DNA from: Acinetobacter courvalinii
GTDB taxonomy: Bacteria > Pseudomonadota > Gammaproteobacteria > Pseudomonadales > Moraxellaceae
Assembly: GCF_014635545.1 (NCBI RefSeq)
Contig: NZ_BMDA01000001.1
Location: forward strand, 1,070,739-1,134,738
Direction of reading: 5' to 3'
Length of the DNA stretch: 64,000 bases
The notes under the pieces are model-generated. The model made no database searches. It saw nothing but the letters and a program-made list of their open reading frames with translations, and was not told where the DNA came from. Position numbers and translations under genes: made by a program. This document shows positions 1 through 9,431 of the stretch, piece by piece. Position 1 is the first letter of the stretch. The number at the start of each line of letters is the position of its first letter.

Positions 1-1152
<1,152 letters not shown>

Positions 1153-1277
1153 GGTCAAATAATCTATGTTGAAAACTTCTGATCATCTTTCTTTACAAAA
1201 GAGAGAAACTCTGCAAATTCATAATCCTATAGAATTCGCAGATGATCTTCCTTTCAGAAGGATGTAGGGGCTTTTTC

Positions 1278-1649
1278 ATGTTAGAGATATTTCGATCGAC
1301 CTCGAGTAAATTGATTCTGTTGCTTGCAGTCGTTTTGGTTGCAAGTTTACAGTACCAATTCTGGTTAGGTGAGGGTGGTTATTTCCCTCACCAAGCCTTA
1401 ACTCAGCAAATCAGTCAGCAAGCTGAAATTAATACTGAATTAAAAGAACGTAATCGTATTTTGGCAGCCGAAGTGTTTGATTTGAAAAATGGCAGCGAAG
1501 CGATTGAAGAGCATGCCCGTCTAGACTTAGGTTTAATTAAGCCAAATGAAACCTTTGTACAAATGAGTACAATTAGTACCCATTACAAACCGATTTATAT
1601 TGATCCAAACGCAAAAGAAGATACGGCAACCAATGAAAACCCAGACTAA
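1278..1649 (+). CDS. ftsB: Cell division protein FtsB
   Basis: FtsB is a bitopic inner-membrane protein of the divisome that pairs with FtsL and FtsQ. The 123-residue product has a short cytoplasmic tail, one membrane helix at about residues 10-27 (LILLLAVVLVASLQYQFWLG) and a periplasmic coiled coil containing ELKERNRILAAEVFDLKNG, the family signature, followed by a short acidic tail. An in-frame ATG at 1242 exists, but the ATG at 1278 has an AGGGG ribosome site seven bases upstream and gives the normal N-terminus. The stop overlaps the ispD start by 17 bases, which suggests coupled translation. Confidence 0.93.
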   Translation: MLEIFRSTSSKLILLLAVVLVASLQYQFWLGEGGYFPHQALTQQISQQAEINTELKERNRILAAEVFDLKNGSEAIEEHARLDLGLIKPNETFVQMSTISTHYKPIYIDPNAKEDTATNENPD

Positions 1650-2337
1650 GCTGTGGGCGGTTGTACCAGCAGCGGGATCGGGCAGTCGTTTTTCCAAAAC
1701 CGAATTAAAACAATATCAGTATATTCAAAATTATACTGTGCTTGAGCATACTGTTAATCGCCTTCATACACTTGATCTGGCCGGATGTGTACTGGCCATT
1801 GGTGAGCAAGATCATTTTGCCGCGACACTAGCATTTCAACATAAAAATAAACTGCATTTTTGTGAAGGTGGTGCAGAGCGGATGCATTCTGTTTTAAATG
1901 CTTTGATGTATTTATCTGAAATCGCAGATGAAAATGACTGGGTACTGGTTCATGATGCGGCACGTCCGTGTGTAACGACAGATTGTTTAACCCGTCTGGT
2001 TGAATCTGCACAGCATTCAAATCAAAGTGCAATTCTGGCCATTCCTGTTCGTGATACCTTAAAGCAGGTTGCACAGCAAAATCTGATTGATAAAACGGTA
2101 AGCCGTGAACTGTTATGGCAAGCCCAAACTCCGCAAATGGCGAGATTGGGGGTACTAAAAAATGCTATTGAGCAGGCCTTGGCTGATCATATTGTGATAA
2201 CAGATGAAGCCAGTGCTTTGGAATATACACAGCAACCTGTGCAAGTGGTACAGGGAAGATCGGATAATATTAAAATCACCTATGCCGATGATCTGGAACT
2301 GGCACGACTGATTCTGCTATCTCAAATCCCATCTTAG
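1633..2337 (+). CDS. ispD: 2-C-methyl-D-erythritol 4-phosphate cytidylyltransferase
   Basis: Converts MEP and CTP to CDP-methylerythritol, the third step of the non-mevalonate isoprenoid pathway; cytosolic. The 234-residue protein has the N-terminal nucleotide-binding loop VVPAAGSGSRF, the HDAARPCV motif that coordinates metal and CTP, the WQAQTPQ segment and ITDEASALE near the C-terminus, all typical of IspD. The frame extends back to 1600, but the ATG at 1633 gives the conserved N-terminus and lies inside the end of ftsB. The ftsB-ispD pairing is common in gammaproteobacteria. ispF is not adjacent here. Confidence 0.95.
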   Translation: MKTQTKLWAVVPAAGSGSRFSKTELKQYQYIQNYTVLEHTVNRLHTLDLAGCVLAIGEQDHFAATLAFQHKNKLHFCEGGAERMHSVLNALMYLSEIADENDWVLVHDAARPCVTTDCLTRLVESAQHSNQSAILAIPVRDTLKQVAQQNLIDKTVSRELLWQAQTPQMARLGVLKNAIEQALADHIVITDEASALEYTQQPVQVVQGRSDNIKITYADDLELARLILLSQIPS

Positions 2338-2393
2338 ATTTTAATTTTTTAACTAAAAGGCAGGGTTAAGATGCTATTTTCATAAATAGCCTA

Positions 2394-2424
2394 AGTAAAC
2401 TTAAGTGAAGTTTACTGTTTTTTT
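2394..2424 (+). terminator. Rho-independent terminator after ispD
   Basis: A 9-bp inverted repeat, AGTAAACTT / AAGTTTACT (2394-2402 with 2408-2416), is followed by a run of seven T (2418-2424). A second weaker hairpin, GCTATTT / AAATAGC, lies just upstream. Together they would end the eno-ftsB-ispD transcript. Confidence 0.7.
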
Positions 2425-2495
2425 ACATTAACCTAAATGACAAAAAACTGACGATTTGTTAAATTTGAATAACATACTTAACAATGGATCAATAA

Positions 2496-2972
2496 ATGAA
2501 AAAATTATTACTTGCGGGCCTTTTTACTTTTTCTTTAGTGGGCTGTGCAACAACTCCTCAACAACCACAAGAGACTGCTCAAGAAACGATTCGTTACTCT
2601 ACCAGTCCATGCTTTGGCGCATGTCCAATCTATTCTGTTGAGATTACTCCTGAAGGCGCTGTTCATTTTGATGGTAAACAGTACACCAAAGTGACTGGAA
2701 CTCAGGATTTAAAAGTTGATCCTTCTGTTTATAAAAAGCTTCAGCAAGAGCTTCAAACTTATCGTCCTGCCACAGGTGCAAGTGTTAAAACCACCGGTTG
2801 TGCAGAAACTGCAACTGACCAGCAAAGTGCATATTTTGCATGGAAACAAGCGGACGGTACGGTAACAAAGCTGAGCCATTACACCGGCTGTATTTCACCG
2901 GCAAATGCTGAGTTGAACAAAGTGATTGAAAAATTACCTAAATTGATCGGTATTGAAGATTTAGTACGTTAA
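2496..2972 (+). CDS. Putative lipoprotein, DUF6438-like
   Basis: The 158-residue product begins with a type II signal peptide: MKK, a hydrophobic core and lipobox LVGC at residues 14-17, so it should be lipidated at Cys17. The mature part opens with a Gln/Thr-rich linker, then TSPCFGACPIYSVEITPEG, which resembles the start of DUF6438-type domains (CFGxCPxY). Two further Cys (TTGCAETA, YTGCISPA) may form disulfides in the periplasm. Function is unknown. It has its own transcription unit, between a terminator upstream (2394-2424) and one downstream (2992-3030). Confidence 0.75.
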   Translation: MKKLLLAGLFTFSLVGCATTPQQPQETAQETIRYSTSPCFGACPIYSVEITPEGAVHFDGKQYTKVTGTQDLKVDPSVYKKLQQELQTYRPATGASVKTTGCAETATDQQSAYFAWKQADGTVTKLSHYTGCISPANAELNKVIEKLPKLIGIEDLVR

Positions 2973-2991
2973 GCTGGTTTTTGGCTTAGTT

Positions 2992-3030
2992 AAAAGGGCT
3001 TGATTACTTAAAGTAGTTAAGCCTTTTTTT
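2992..3030 (+). terminator. Rho-independent terminator after the DUF6438-like lipoprotein
   Basis: A long, slightly imperfect hairpin: AAAAGGGCTTGATTACTT pairs with AAGTAGTTAAGCCTTTTT and ends in a run of seven T (3024-3030). It sits 20 bases after the lipoprotein stop. Confidence 0.8.
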
Positions 3031-3072
3031 ATAAAGTAAATTAATTGCTTTAATTAGTTTTGTAAATAATAT

Positions 3073-3090
3073 ATTATAAAAATATATAAT
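3073..3090. promoter_or_regulatory. AT-rich inverted repeat over a probable -10, sulfur operon promoter
   Basis: ATTATA (3073-3078), six bases, TATAAT (3085-3090) form an inverted repeat, and the right arm is a perfect -10 hexamer 16 bases before the first ATG of the sulfur cluster. BigR/SqrR-type persulfide-sensing ArsR repressors are known to bind AT-rich palindromes at equivalent genes. No such regulator is encoded nearby in this window, so the operator role is inference. Confidence 0.35.
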
Positions 3091-3106
3091 GATTTTATGG
3101 TGACAC

Positions 3107-3523
3107 ATGTCTGGCATTATTATGGCGCTCCTAGGTGGGGCTCTTATTGGTCTGGCTGTTGTTGGCTATTTGTATATAAATGGCCGAATTGCTGGCATCA
3201 GTGGTTTAATTTCGCAAGTTTTACATCCTCAATCCTTTGTCGGAAGTTCTGCTTTCTGGTTTTTACTGGGACTCATGGGTACGCCTTTCATGTATCAACT
3301 ATTCTTAAAACCAGAGATTGATTTGAACTCTTCTCCGGTGATGTTGATGGTAGCAGGTTTACTGGTGGGCTTTGGTACACGTTTAGGTTCCGGTTGTACC
3401 AGCGGCCATGGGATTTGCGGAATTAGCCGTTTATCTCTACGTTCAATGATTGCAACTATGACCTTTATGTTGGCAGGAATGTTAACCGTTTATGTCTTAC
3501 GCCATCTATTCGGAGCAATATAA
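3107..3523 (+). CDS. YeeE/YedE family sulfur-compound channel, first half-size subunit
   Basis: A 138-residue integral membrane protein with about four hydrophobic helices. It carries the YeeE/YedE signature [15 protein letters not shown] with its conserved Cys and His residues near residues 89-103. In the related TsuA family such Cys residues handle thiosulfate or polysulfide during uptake. It is half the size of full YeeE proteins, and its partner follows at once: the stop TAA shares its last A with the next ATG (TAATG at 3521-3525), so translation is coupled. With the downstream persulfide-dioxygenase-like hydrolase this is a sulfide or persulfide handling cluster, as seen in many proteobacteria. 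Confidence 0.85.
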   Translation: MSGIIMALLGGALIGLAVVGYLYINGRIAGISGLISQVLHPQSFVGSSAFWFLLGLMGTPFMYQLFLKPEIDLNSSPVMLMVAGLLVGFGTRLGSGCTSGHGICGISRLSLRSMIATMTFMLAGMLTVYVLRHLFGAI

Positions 3524-3942
3524 TGAAAAACTTATTTGCCTTTATCTTTGGCAGTATATTTGCATTAGGTTTGATTATTTCCGGCATGTCTAATCCAGCA
3601 AAAGTATTAAGTTTTTTAGATATCTTTGGTGATTGGGATATCAGTTTAATGTTTGTAATGCTTGGTGCAATTGCTGTGGCATTCATTCCTTTTCAAAAAG
3701 CAATCCGTCATCCTAGAACGATCTCGGGCGAAACCATCGTCTTACCTCAAAATCGCCAGCTTGATAAAAAGCTTATTGTTGGCGCTGTACTATTTGGAAT
3801 CGGCTGGGGAATTGCAGGGATCTGCCCGGCACCCGCGATCACCTTGATCGGGCTGGGTTATACCCAAATCTGGTATTTCATTATTGCCATGTTAGTCGGT
3901 GTGTTTATTCATCGTCTTTGGGCTAAATCGCGAGGAGAGTAG
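3523..3942 (+). CDS. YeeE/YedE family sulfur-compound channel, second half-size subunit (DUF6691-like)
   Basis: A 139-residue membrane protein with about four helices (residues 1-20, 40-58, 84-105 and 112-131). It contains GIGWGIAGICPAPAI around residues 92-106, the counterpart of the Cys motif in the first subunit. SGMSNPAKVLSFLDI near residue 21 is typical of this half of the YeeE/YedE family (DUF6691). It starts on the last base of the preceding stop codon. The two proteins probably form one channel equivalent to a full-length YeeE. The substrate (thiosulfate, sulfite or polysulfide) cannot be told from sequence alone. Confidence 0.85.
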   Translation: MKNLFAFIFGSIFALGLIISGMSNPAKVLSFLDIFGDWDISLMFVMLGAIAVAFIPFQKAIRHPRTISGETIVLPQNRQLDKKLIVGAVLFGIGWGIAGICPAPAITLIGLGYTQIWYFIIAMLVGVFIHRLWAKSRGE

Positions 3943-3944
3943 CA

Positions 3945-4817
3945 ATGTCAAATCCACTAGTGAAAGCTTTTTTTGATGACGATAGTCATACCTTTAGCTA
4001 TGTTGTGACTGATCCAGAAACTCTTCATTGTGCAATTATCGATAGTGTACTGGATTATGATGCAGCTTCTGCGACAACTTCCACTACACATGCGGATGAA
4101 ATCATTGCTTATATTCGGCATCATGCGCTTCAAGTACAATGGATTCTGGAAACGCACGTACATGCGGACCATTTAACTGCTTCGCAATATTTAAAGTCAC
4201 AACTTGGCGGAAAGATTGCCATGAGTGAGAAAATTGCCGTGGTTCAGGAGACTTTCAGTGCGATCTATCATCTTGATATAAAGCATTTTAATTCCCAACA
4301 AATATTTGATCATCTATTTAAGGATAATGAATCTTTCAAGATTGGGCAGTTAGAGGCATACAATATTCCAACGCCAGGTCATACCCCGGCATGCTTGAGC
4401 TATGTGATAGGGGATACCGTTTTTATCGGTGATACCCTGTTTATGCCTGATTATGGTACAGCACGTTGTGATTTCCCTAAAGGCAGTGCAGACCAGTTAT
4501 TTGATTCGATACAAAAACTTTATCAATTACCAGAACAGACCCGGGTTTTTCTTTGTCATGACTATAAACCCGAAGGACGCGAAGAATATATTTGCGAAAC
4601 CAGTATTCAAGCACAAAAACAGTCCAATATTCATTTAAATGCCAGCACCCGGAAACAGGAGTTTGTGCGTAAGCGGCAGGAGCGTGATGCAACTTTATCG
4701 ATGCCCAAGCTAATTTTGCCTGCAATTCAGGTCAACATGGATGCAGGGCGTTTTCCTGAACCAGAAGCCAATGGAATTCGTTATTTAAAACTTCCTTTAA
4801 ATTATTTCAAATCCTGA
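3945..4817 (+). CDS. MBL-fold metallohydrolase, ETHE1/Blh-like persulfide dioxygenase
   Basis: A 290-residue metallo-beta-lactamase-fold enzyme. The metal site is visible: HVHADHL (HxHxDH, about residues 70-76), GHTPACLSY (third His), GDTLFMPDYGTARCDFPKG (bridging Asp plus the GTARxDFP stretch of the Blh/ETHE1 branch) and LCHDY (last His). Family members oxidise glutathione persulfide to sulfite using a single iron. It lacks the N-terminal phosphatase-like domain found in some Blh fusions. It begins three bases after the YeeE-like gene, so the operon pairs sulfur-compound transport with persulfide oxidation. Confidence 0.88.
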   Translation: MSNPLVKAFFDDDSHTFSYVVTDPETLHCAIIDSVLDYDAASATTSTTHADEIIAYIRHHALQVQWILETHVHADHLTASQYLKSQLGGKIAMSEKIAVVQETFSAIYHLDIKHFNSQQIFDHLFKDNESFKIGQLEAYNIPTPGHTPACLSYVIGDTVFIGDTLFMPDYGTARCDFPKGSADQLFDSIQKLYQLPEQTRVFLCHDYKPEGREEYICETSIQAQKQSNIHLNASTRKQEFVRKRQERDATLSMPKLILPAIQVNMDAGRFPEPEANGIRYLKLPLNYFKS

Positions 4818-4828
4818 TGCATGGAAAC

Positions 4829-4848
4829 GGTGGCAAAGCATTGCCACC
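4829..4848 (+). terminator. Hairpin after the sulfur operon
   Basis: A perfect 8-bp stem, GGTGGCAA / TTGCCACC, with a 4-base loop lies 11 bases after the metallohydrolase stop. The T tract after it is short and interrupted, so termination may be partial. Confidence 0.5.
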
Positions 4849-5006
4849 TTGATATTTAGACTCAAAATAGCCTAAGCAAATATAAAGATTTAAACAACAG
4901 CACAAGCAATCGTCAATAAAAATCAAAACAAAAATTTTGTACTTTATGAAAGTGCTATGTTAAAACTAGCTCTTATTTTGGAACTCGTAGTAGTTAGGAT
5001 ATAAAA

Positions 5007-5705
5007 ATGACCACCATCTATTTAGTCAGACATGGCCAAGCTTCATTTGGCAAAACTAATTATGATGAGCTGTCAGAAAATGGTGAAGCACAAGCCAAAC
5101 TTTTGGGTCAATATTTTAAGAATATTTTTACTGAACAGCCTTTTATCGTTTCAGGCAGTATGAAACGTCATCAGCAAACCACACAAATCTCTTTACGCGA
5201 GTGTTTTCCTGAAGCGTTGTATAAAATAGATAGTTTATGGAATGAGTTTAATCATCATCAGGTCTTTTCATTGTATGAACCCAGATTTTCCCAGCCAGAA
5301 GTATTAAAGCAGGATATCTCTAAAGAGGTCGACCCTAGAGCTTATCTGGCACAAATCTTTGATAAGGCGATTGAGCGCTGGGCTGATGACGCGTTTCATC
5401 ATGAATACGATGAATCATGGCCTATTTTTAAAACCAGAGTAGATCAGGCCTTACAGAATTTATGTATAGAATTAGCAGAACAGCAGCCTAAAGAAGCGAT
5501 CGTATATACGTCTGGTGGTGTCATTTCCGTGATTATCGGAAAATTACTTGAACTAAGCGTACAACGTACTTTCGCACTCAGCTGGTCGATTGCAAATACG
5601 AGCGTGACTACATTAAAACTGAATAATGATCAACTTCAACTCATCAGTATGAATGAACATCAATTTATTAAATCAAAAAATCCGGACTTGTTAACCTGGC
5701 TCTAA
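5007..5705 (+). CDS. Histidine phosphatase family protein
   Basis: A 232-residue cytosolic phosphatase of the phosphoglycerate-mutase superfamily. The catalytic LVRHGQASFG motif is at residues 6-15 (nucleophile His in RHG), SGSMKRHQQT carries the second conserved Arg, EFNH precedes the acid/base region, and YTSGGVISVIIG supplies the region of the second catalytic His, here replaced by a Ser-Gly-Gly motif as in several subfamilies. It stands alone between unrelated genes. Substrate unknown; sugar phosphates, nucleotides and phosphoproteins are all possible. Confidence 0.85.
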   Translation: MTTIYLVRHGQASFGKTNYDELSENGEAQAKLLGQYFKNIFTEQPFIVSGSMKRHQQTTQISLRECFPEALYKIDSLWNEFNHHQVFSLYEPRFSQPEVLKQDISKEVDPRAYLAQIFDKAIERWADDAFHHEYDESWPIFKTRVDQALQNLCIELAEQQPKEAIVYTSGGVISVIIGKLLELSVQRTFALSWSIANTSVTTLKLNNDQLQLISMNEHQFIKSKNPDLLTWL

Positions 5706-5895
5706 ACAAGAGCTGGGCATCATATTGATTCTGTATTTAAGGTAATCATCATCAGAAGCAATAGAAAGTCTTAAGCGCTGAGAAAAAATTATATTTCACA
5801 TGATTTAAAAATTTTAAATACTTGCTAAGCTCTAATTTTTTACTTGATAAACAAAGAATTTAATTTATTCAGTTACATTAAAAATAGGAAAAAAT

Positions 5896-6993
5896 ATGTC
5901 TCAACATGACTTTAATTTATCAGATCATTTTAAATTGGGTATTTTTGCCTCTAATTGTTCAGGTGGACTGACTGCTTCTACGCTGGAAGATGGTTGGGAT
6001 GCCAGTTGGGCCAAAAATCTGGAACTGGCACAAATGGCGGATGAAGCCGGGATCGATTTTCTTTTATCCGCTGCGCGATTTATCGGTCACGGCGGTGAAA
6101 AGGACTTTCATGGTACCGTGCTGGAAACTGTGACCTGGACATCAGCTTTATTAGCTAAAACCAATAATATTCATGTATTTGCTACATTACATACTGTACT
6201 AAATCATCCCGTCGTAGTCGCTAAGCAAATTGCAACCATGGCCCAAATCAGCGGGAATCGGGTTGGATTAAACATCGTGGCTGGTTGGAATAAGCCAGAA
6301 TACGATGCAATGGGATTGAAGTTACCCGATGATCATGCAACCCGATATGAGTATGCCGATGAGTGGTGTGAACTGGTTAAAAAAATCTGGCACAGTTCTG
6401 AGCCATTTAACTGGGATGGAAAATTCTTTCAAACCAAAGGAACCTATGGCAAGCCGAATCTGATACCAGCTCCACCGTTATTTAATGCAGCGGGTTCGAA
6501 AGAGGGCCGAGAATTTGCAGTTAAAAATTCAGATTTTTTGTTCACCCCCGCATCCGATCTTGAACGTTCCGTGATAGAAATTAAACAGCTTCAGAAAGAA
6601 GCCGAAGCACTTGATAGAAATATTAAAGTATTAACTTTTTCACATGTGATTTGTCGTCCTACTGAAGAAGAAGCGCAAGCGGAATGGGATCGACAATTGA
6701 ATAATGCCGATGAAGCTGCGGTACAACATTTAATTGATACTTTATTCGCCTTTTGTAAATCGTTTCCACCTGACTTATTTGAAGGCCTGCGCCAACGAAT
6801 CGTAGTGGGCCACGGCGGTTACCCGCTGGTAGGGACACCAGAACAGGTTGCGGACGGATTAATTTCTTTACAACAAACAGGTTTCTCTGGCAGTACCTTA
6901 TCATTTTTAAACTATACGCAAGAATTCCCATATTTTAGGGATCAGGTTATGCCAATTTTAAAAGAAAAAGGACTGCTTCGAGCAGCTTGCTGA
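5896..6993 (+). CDS. LLM-class (luciferase-like) flavin-dependent monooxygenase, RutA/SfnG-like
   Basis: A 365-residue TIM-barrel monooxygenase that would use FMNH2 and O2. Signs of the RutA/SfnG branch are LAQMADEAGIDFLLSAARF (residues 43-61), the FHGTVLETVTWTSALLA segment, HPVVVAKQIATMAQISGNR and GLNIVAGWNKPEYDAMGL, which lines the flavin pocket, plus GHGGYPLVGTPEQVADGL near the C-terminus. No reductase or other rut gene is nearby, and no sulfonate-use genes are adjacent. It is monocistronic, and a hairpin at 7012-7033 follows the stop. The substrate cannot be assigned; it resembles enzymes acting on pyrimidines or organosulfur compounds. Confidence 0.85.
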   Translation: MSQHDFNLSDHFKLGIFASNCSGGLTASTLEDGWDASWAKNLELAQMADEAGIDFLLSAARFIGHGGEKDFHGTVLETVTWTSALLAKTNNIHVFATLHTVLNHPVVVAKQIATMAQISGNRVGLNIVAGWNKPEYDAMGLKLPDDHATRYEYADEWCELVKKIWHSSEPFNWDGKFFQTKGTYGKPNLIPAPPLFNAAGSKEGREFAVKNSDFLFTPASDLERSVIEIKQLQKEAEALDRNIKVLTFSHVICRPTEEEAQAEWDRQLNNADEAAVQHLIDTLFAFCKSFPPDLFEGLRQRIVVGHGGYPLVGTPEQVADGLISLQQTGFSGSTLSFLNYTQEFPYFRDQVMPILKEKGLLRAAC

Positions 6994-7076
6994 TTTCTGG
7001 AGAGACTGGATAGTCTTTGTAGGTAAAGACTATTCAAACGTTAAATACTACTCTTTATTTAATTTATTTCTATATC

Positions 7077-7115
7077 AAAAAACAAGCAGTTGAATGATTT
7101 TTGAGCTTGTTTTTT
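7077..7115. terminator. Bidirectional-type terminator
   Basis: AAAAAACAAGC (7077-7087) and GCTTGTTTTTT (7105-7115) form an 11-bp perfect stem with A and T tracts on both sides. It lies between the monooxygenase gene and the next small gene. Confidence 0.75.
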
Positions 7116-7165
7116 GATTTTTTGTGGTATAAAAATATCTCAATTATTCAACTTGAGAATAAAAA

Positions 7166-7426
7166 ATGTCTGAACAAAAATATCATTGGTACTTGATTGG
7201 TTATACTTTTAATGATGCAAGCCATAACGGTAATACTAGAAGTTTCAACATTCAGCTGCCCTTAGAGTCATTTCTGCCGCCTGTATCCAAAACAAAGCTG
7301 AATGAACTGAATGCGATTGGAGCCGAATGGATCAAGAAAAGTGATCCTTCAACCCAACCTGTGAACTTGTTTGCCATGTCAATTTGTTATCTGGGGGAGA
7401 TGACTCAAACTCAGTTTAATGCTTAA
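7166..7426 (+). CDS. Small conserved-looking hypothetical protein
   Basis: An 86-residue soluble protein without signal peptide or membrane helix. It opens MSEQKYHWYLIGYTFND and includes a moderately hydrophobic region around PLESFLPPVSKTKLNEL. No family is recognised. The ATG at 7166 is preceded by a weak TTGAGAAT ribosome site. The unit is bounded upstream by a terminator (7077-7115), so it is probably transcribed on its own. Confidence 0.55.
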   Translation: MSEQKYHWYLIGYTFNDASHNGNTRSFNIQLPLESFLPPVSKTKLNELNAIGAEWIKKSDPSTQPVNLFAMSICYLGEMTQTQFNA

Positions 7427-7625
7427 AGCCTTAGAAATGTCTGATGTGTTTTTTAAATATTCTTTTTAAACACCCTCTTAATATGAATGTGTTTGAAAAA
7501 ATAGCAGTCTTTTATAGCTACCCAAATAGTTATGGTTGGTCAAAAGCAGTAGGAAGTAAACAAATAGTTATAAATTTAAGTCGAAAGTTTTCACTTTTTT
7601 TACTGCCTGAATAATTTGTATAAAT

Positions 7626-7717
7626 AGAGAGTTTCAACTAGGGGTTGAAAAAGTGGATTTAATTTCATATTTAAAAACTACTTGTATAGAAAAAGCCCTC
7701 GACAGAGGGCTTTTTGT
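7626..7717 (+). ncRNA. Candidate small RNA ending in a strong terminator
   Basis: A TATAAAT box (7619-7625) is followed by a perfect 8-bp hairpin, TTTCAAC-TAGG-GGTTGAAA type (about 7632-7649), an unpaired AU-rich stretch and a strong terminator hairpin at 7690-7715 ending in T-rich sequence. The layout (5' hairpin, single-stranded middle, intrinsic terminator; about 90 nt) is typical of bacterial small RNAs. No convincing -35 was seen, and the terminator is symmetric, so it could equally serve the minus-strand PAP2 gene that ends at 7767. Confidence 0.3.
7690..7715. terminator. Bidirectional terminator
   Basis: AAAAAGCCCTC (7690-7700), loop GACA, GAGGGCTTTTT (7705-7715): a perfect 11-bp stem that works in either direction. 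On the minus strand it would end the PAP2 gene; on the plus strand it would end the candidate small RNA. Confidence 0.85.
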
Positions 7718-7766
7718 TTAATATTGATTGAGGATATAAAAACGATAGATTTTTAACTTTGAATTA

Positions 7767-8369
7767 TTAACGAATATATCCATTTTTTAATAATTTTGAG
7801 AAAGCTAAATTGTATAGATGTATGAGCGGCTTAACGATATATTGTCCATATGATGTCCACAATGGCATGCCTAAGAGATTAAGTAAAAATGCGATGGTAA
7901 ATGCGCCAAGCATATCCAGAGGAAAATGTACACCTAAGTAAATTCTAGACCATGCAACCAACCAGGCCAGGCCTAAAAATATTAAACCGACAGCTCTTTT
8001 TGAAAATAACAGTGAAAAAGCAATCGTACTAAAAAAGAGCATATGACTACTTGGAAATGATCCACTTGGTGCATGGTCGATCAGTGTTCTTCCGACTTCC
8101 AGGACAAAAGGGCGTGGAGAGTAGAAATAGCCAGAAATTATTTTGCCAATAACAAAGGCCAATAGGGTAAAAAAAGTTGCTTTTATAATTTGTTTTTTTA
8201 CATTGAGGCCGCCTTTAAACCAGCAGATAAGGAAAAATAGAACCACGATATAAAACAAGTCATTTGCTATGAATATAGCCGTTTTAATCGTCCAGTCAGA
8301 AGCCACTTCCGGGGCATTTAATGAATGAAATAAACTTAAATTTAAACGCTCTAAAGACATACAATTCAC
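7767..8369 (-). CDS. PAP2-family phosphatase, undecaprenyl-diphosphatase-like
   Basis: A 200-residue inner-membrane protein with about five or six helices. The three PAP2 motifs are present: KIISGYFYSPRPF (K-x-RP, about residues 79-91), GSFPSSHMLF (PSxH, catalytic His) and SRIYLGVHFPLDMLG (SR-x5-H-x3-D). Members such as BcrC/YbjG dephosphorylate undecaprenyl diphosphate on the periplasmic face to recycle the peptidoglycan carrier lipid; others act on lipid A or phosphatidate. The gene is monocistronic on the minus strand. Confidence 0.85.
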   Translation of the reverse strand: MNCMSLERLNLSLFHSLNAPEVASDWTIKTAIFIANDLFYIVVLFFLICWFKGGLNVKKQIIKATFFTLLAFVIGKIISGYFYSPRPFVLEVGRTLIDHAPSGSFPSSHMLFFSTIAFSLLFSKRAVGLIFLGLAWLVAWSRIYLGVHFPLDMLGAFTIAFLLNLLGMPLWTSYGQYIVKPLIHLYNLAFSKLLKNGYIR

Positions 8370-8548
8370 CTAAACAAAACTGGAAAAGTATATCAATTTC
8401 GGGGGCTCACTTCGGAAGAGGATTGCTGTGTCTTTGTTAAAAACCGAAATTGGCATGAACGGTCATAGCACTATTTTGATCAGTGTAGTTTCGCCCTGAC
8501 TCTAAGGAATGAATGGGAGATGAGGCTATTGAACCTACTATAAATTAG

Positions 8549-8580
8549 AATGATGCCAAGGTTTAGCCAGTGGCATCATT
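8549..8580 (-). terminator. Hairpin downstream of the minus-strand 8.6-9.4 kb gene
   Basis: A perfect 10-bp stem, AATGATGCCA / TGGCATCATT, with a 12-base loop lies 24 bases past the stop of the 273-residue gene. The T tract is weak, so it may stabilise the 3' end rather than terminate efficiently. Confidence 0.45.
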
Positions 8581-8603
8581 GATAGGATTTAACTTTTGAC
8601 CGA

Positions 8604-9425
8604 TCAAGGTTGGGTTAAAGTCGTCAGGATATTTTCGACCTGATTGCGAGAGAGGTTCAGTGTCGATAACGAATAGTATCTATCTTTATAATTGAAGTGA
8701 ACGTTGTAGATATCGGCATTATTATCTGTCTTTAGTGTTTCTATGGTCATTGGAACATTGTTGATGTTATAGTTCAGACTTTCTTTGTACACCTCAACAA
8801 TCGAACTATTATTAGGATTCAGGTACATTTCAGTAATTTCCAACTTCTGTTCTCCTTGACCCTCATACAGGCGATACAAAGAGTTGTATTTACCTTCATT
8901 AATTGCCCCAGAATACCATTTACCAGTCAGATCCATACCGGGTAACAAATTATCGGTATTGGTCGGTACAAAGTCTAAAGCTTTCTCTTGCTTTAACGCT
9001 GCTCTTTTCTTATCGAGATGAGAAAATTCATGCGTAATTTTACCGCCGCTGAAACTGCCATAACGGTTTAAGTTATCAAATTCTTTAGCAAGGGCTTCTT
9101 TCTGACTTTTTGGTAAATTTGATTCAGCAAGGGTGATATACAAAACACCATCTGGGTATCTCTGACGTAAAGATTTCAAATCCCGCTCGAAAGATAAAAT
9201 GGAAGAACGTGTCGAAGGAAGTGCTTGAGTGTTAACTACCGTCTCTCGCTCATGATTTAAGCTTTTCATTTCTGTCGAAGCAGTATTTTCCGAAGGTATG
9301 GCGTCTTGTTTACCATTCCCTAATCTTTGGGTTTCTACAACGCTTTGAGACTGGATAAATAGCACAATAGATACAAGAGCCACAATGATGAATGCAAGGA
9401 TAAGAAAAGTTTTTTGTTTATTCAT
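8604..9425 (-). CDS. Hypothetical membrane-anchored periplasmic protein
   Basis: A 273-residue protein with a single N-terminal membrane helix (about residues 8-25, FLILAFIIVALVSIVLFI) and a large hydrophilic remainder, so probably anchored with its bulk in the periplasm. A low-complexity linker runs to about residue 70, then a mixed alpha/beta region including YPDGVLYITLAESNLP and DLTGKWYSGAINEGKYNSLY. No known family was recognised. It lies six bases after the 135-residue secreted-protein gene and is surely co-transcribed with it, which suggests a joint envelope function. Confidence 0.6.
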   Translation of the reverse strand: MNKQKTFLILAFIIVALVSIVLFIQSQSVVETQRLGNGKQDAIPSENTASTEMKSLNHERETVVNTQALPSTRSSILSFERDLKSLRQRYPDGVLYITLAESNLPKSQKEALAKEFDNLNRYGSFSGGKITHEFSHLDKKRAALKQEKALDFVPTNTDNLLPGMDLTGKWYSGAINEGKYNSLYRLYEGQGEQKLEITEMYLNPNNSSIVEVYKESLNYNINNVPMTIETLKTDNNADIYNVHFNYKDRYYSLSTLNLSRNQVENILTTLTQP

Positions 9426-9431
9426 AATATC

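Noticed and set aside
1754-2074. 106-codon minus-strand frame within ispD
   Set aside because: Lies fully inside a clear ispD reading frame, has no ribosome site and its product has no recognisable domain.
7012-7033. Hairpin GATAGTCTTT / AAAGACTATT as a terminator after the monooxygenase gene
   Set aside because: Good stem but no T run; the stronger hairpin at 7077-7115 is the better candidate, so it was not listed separately.
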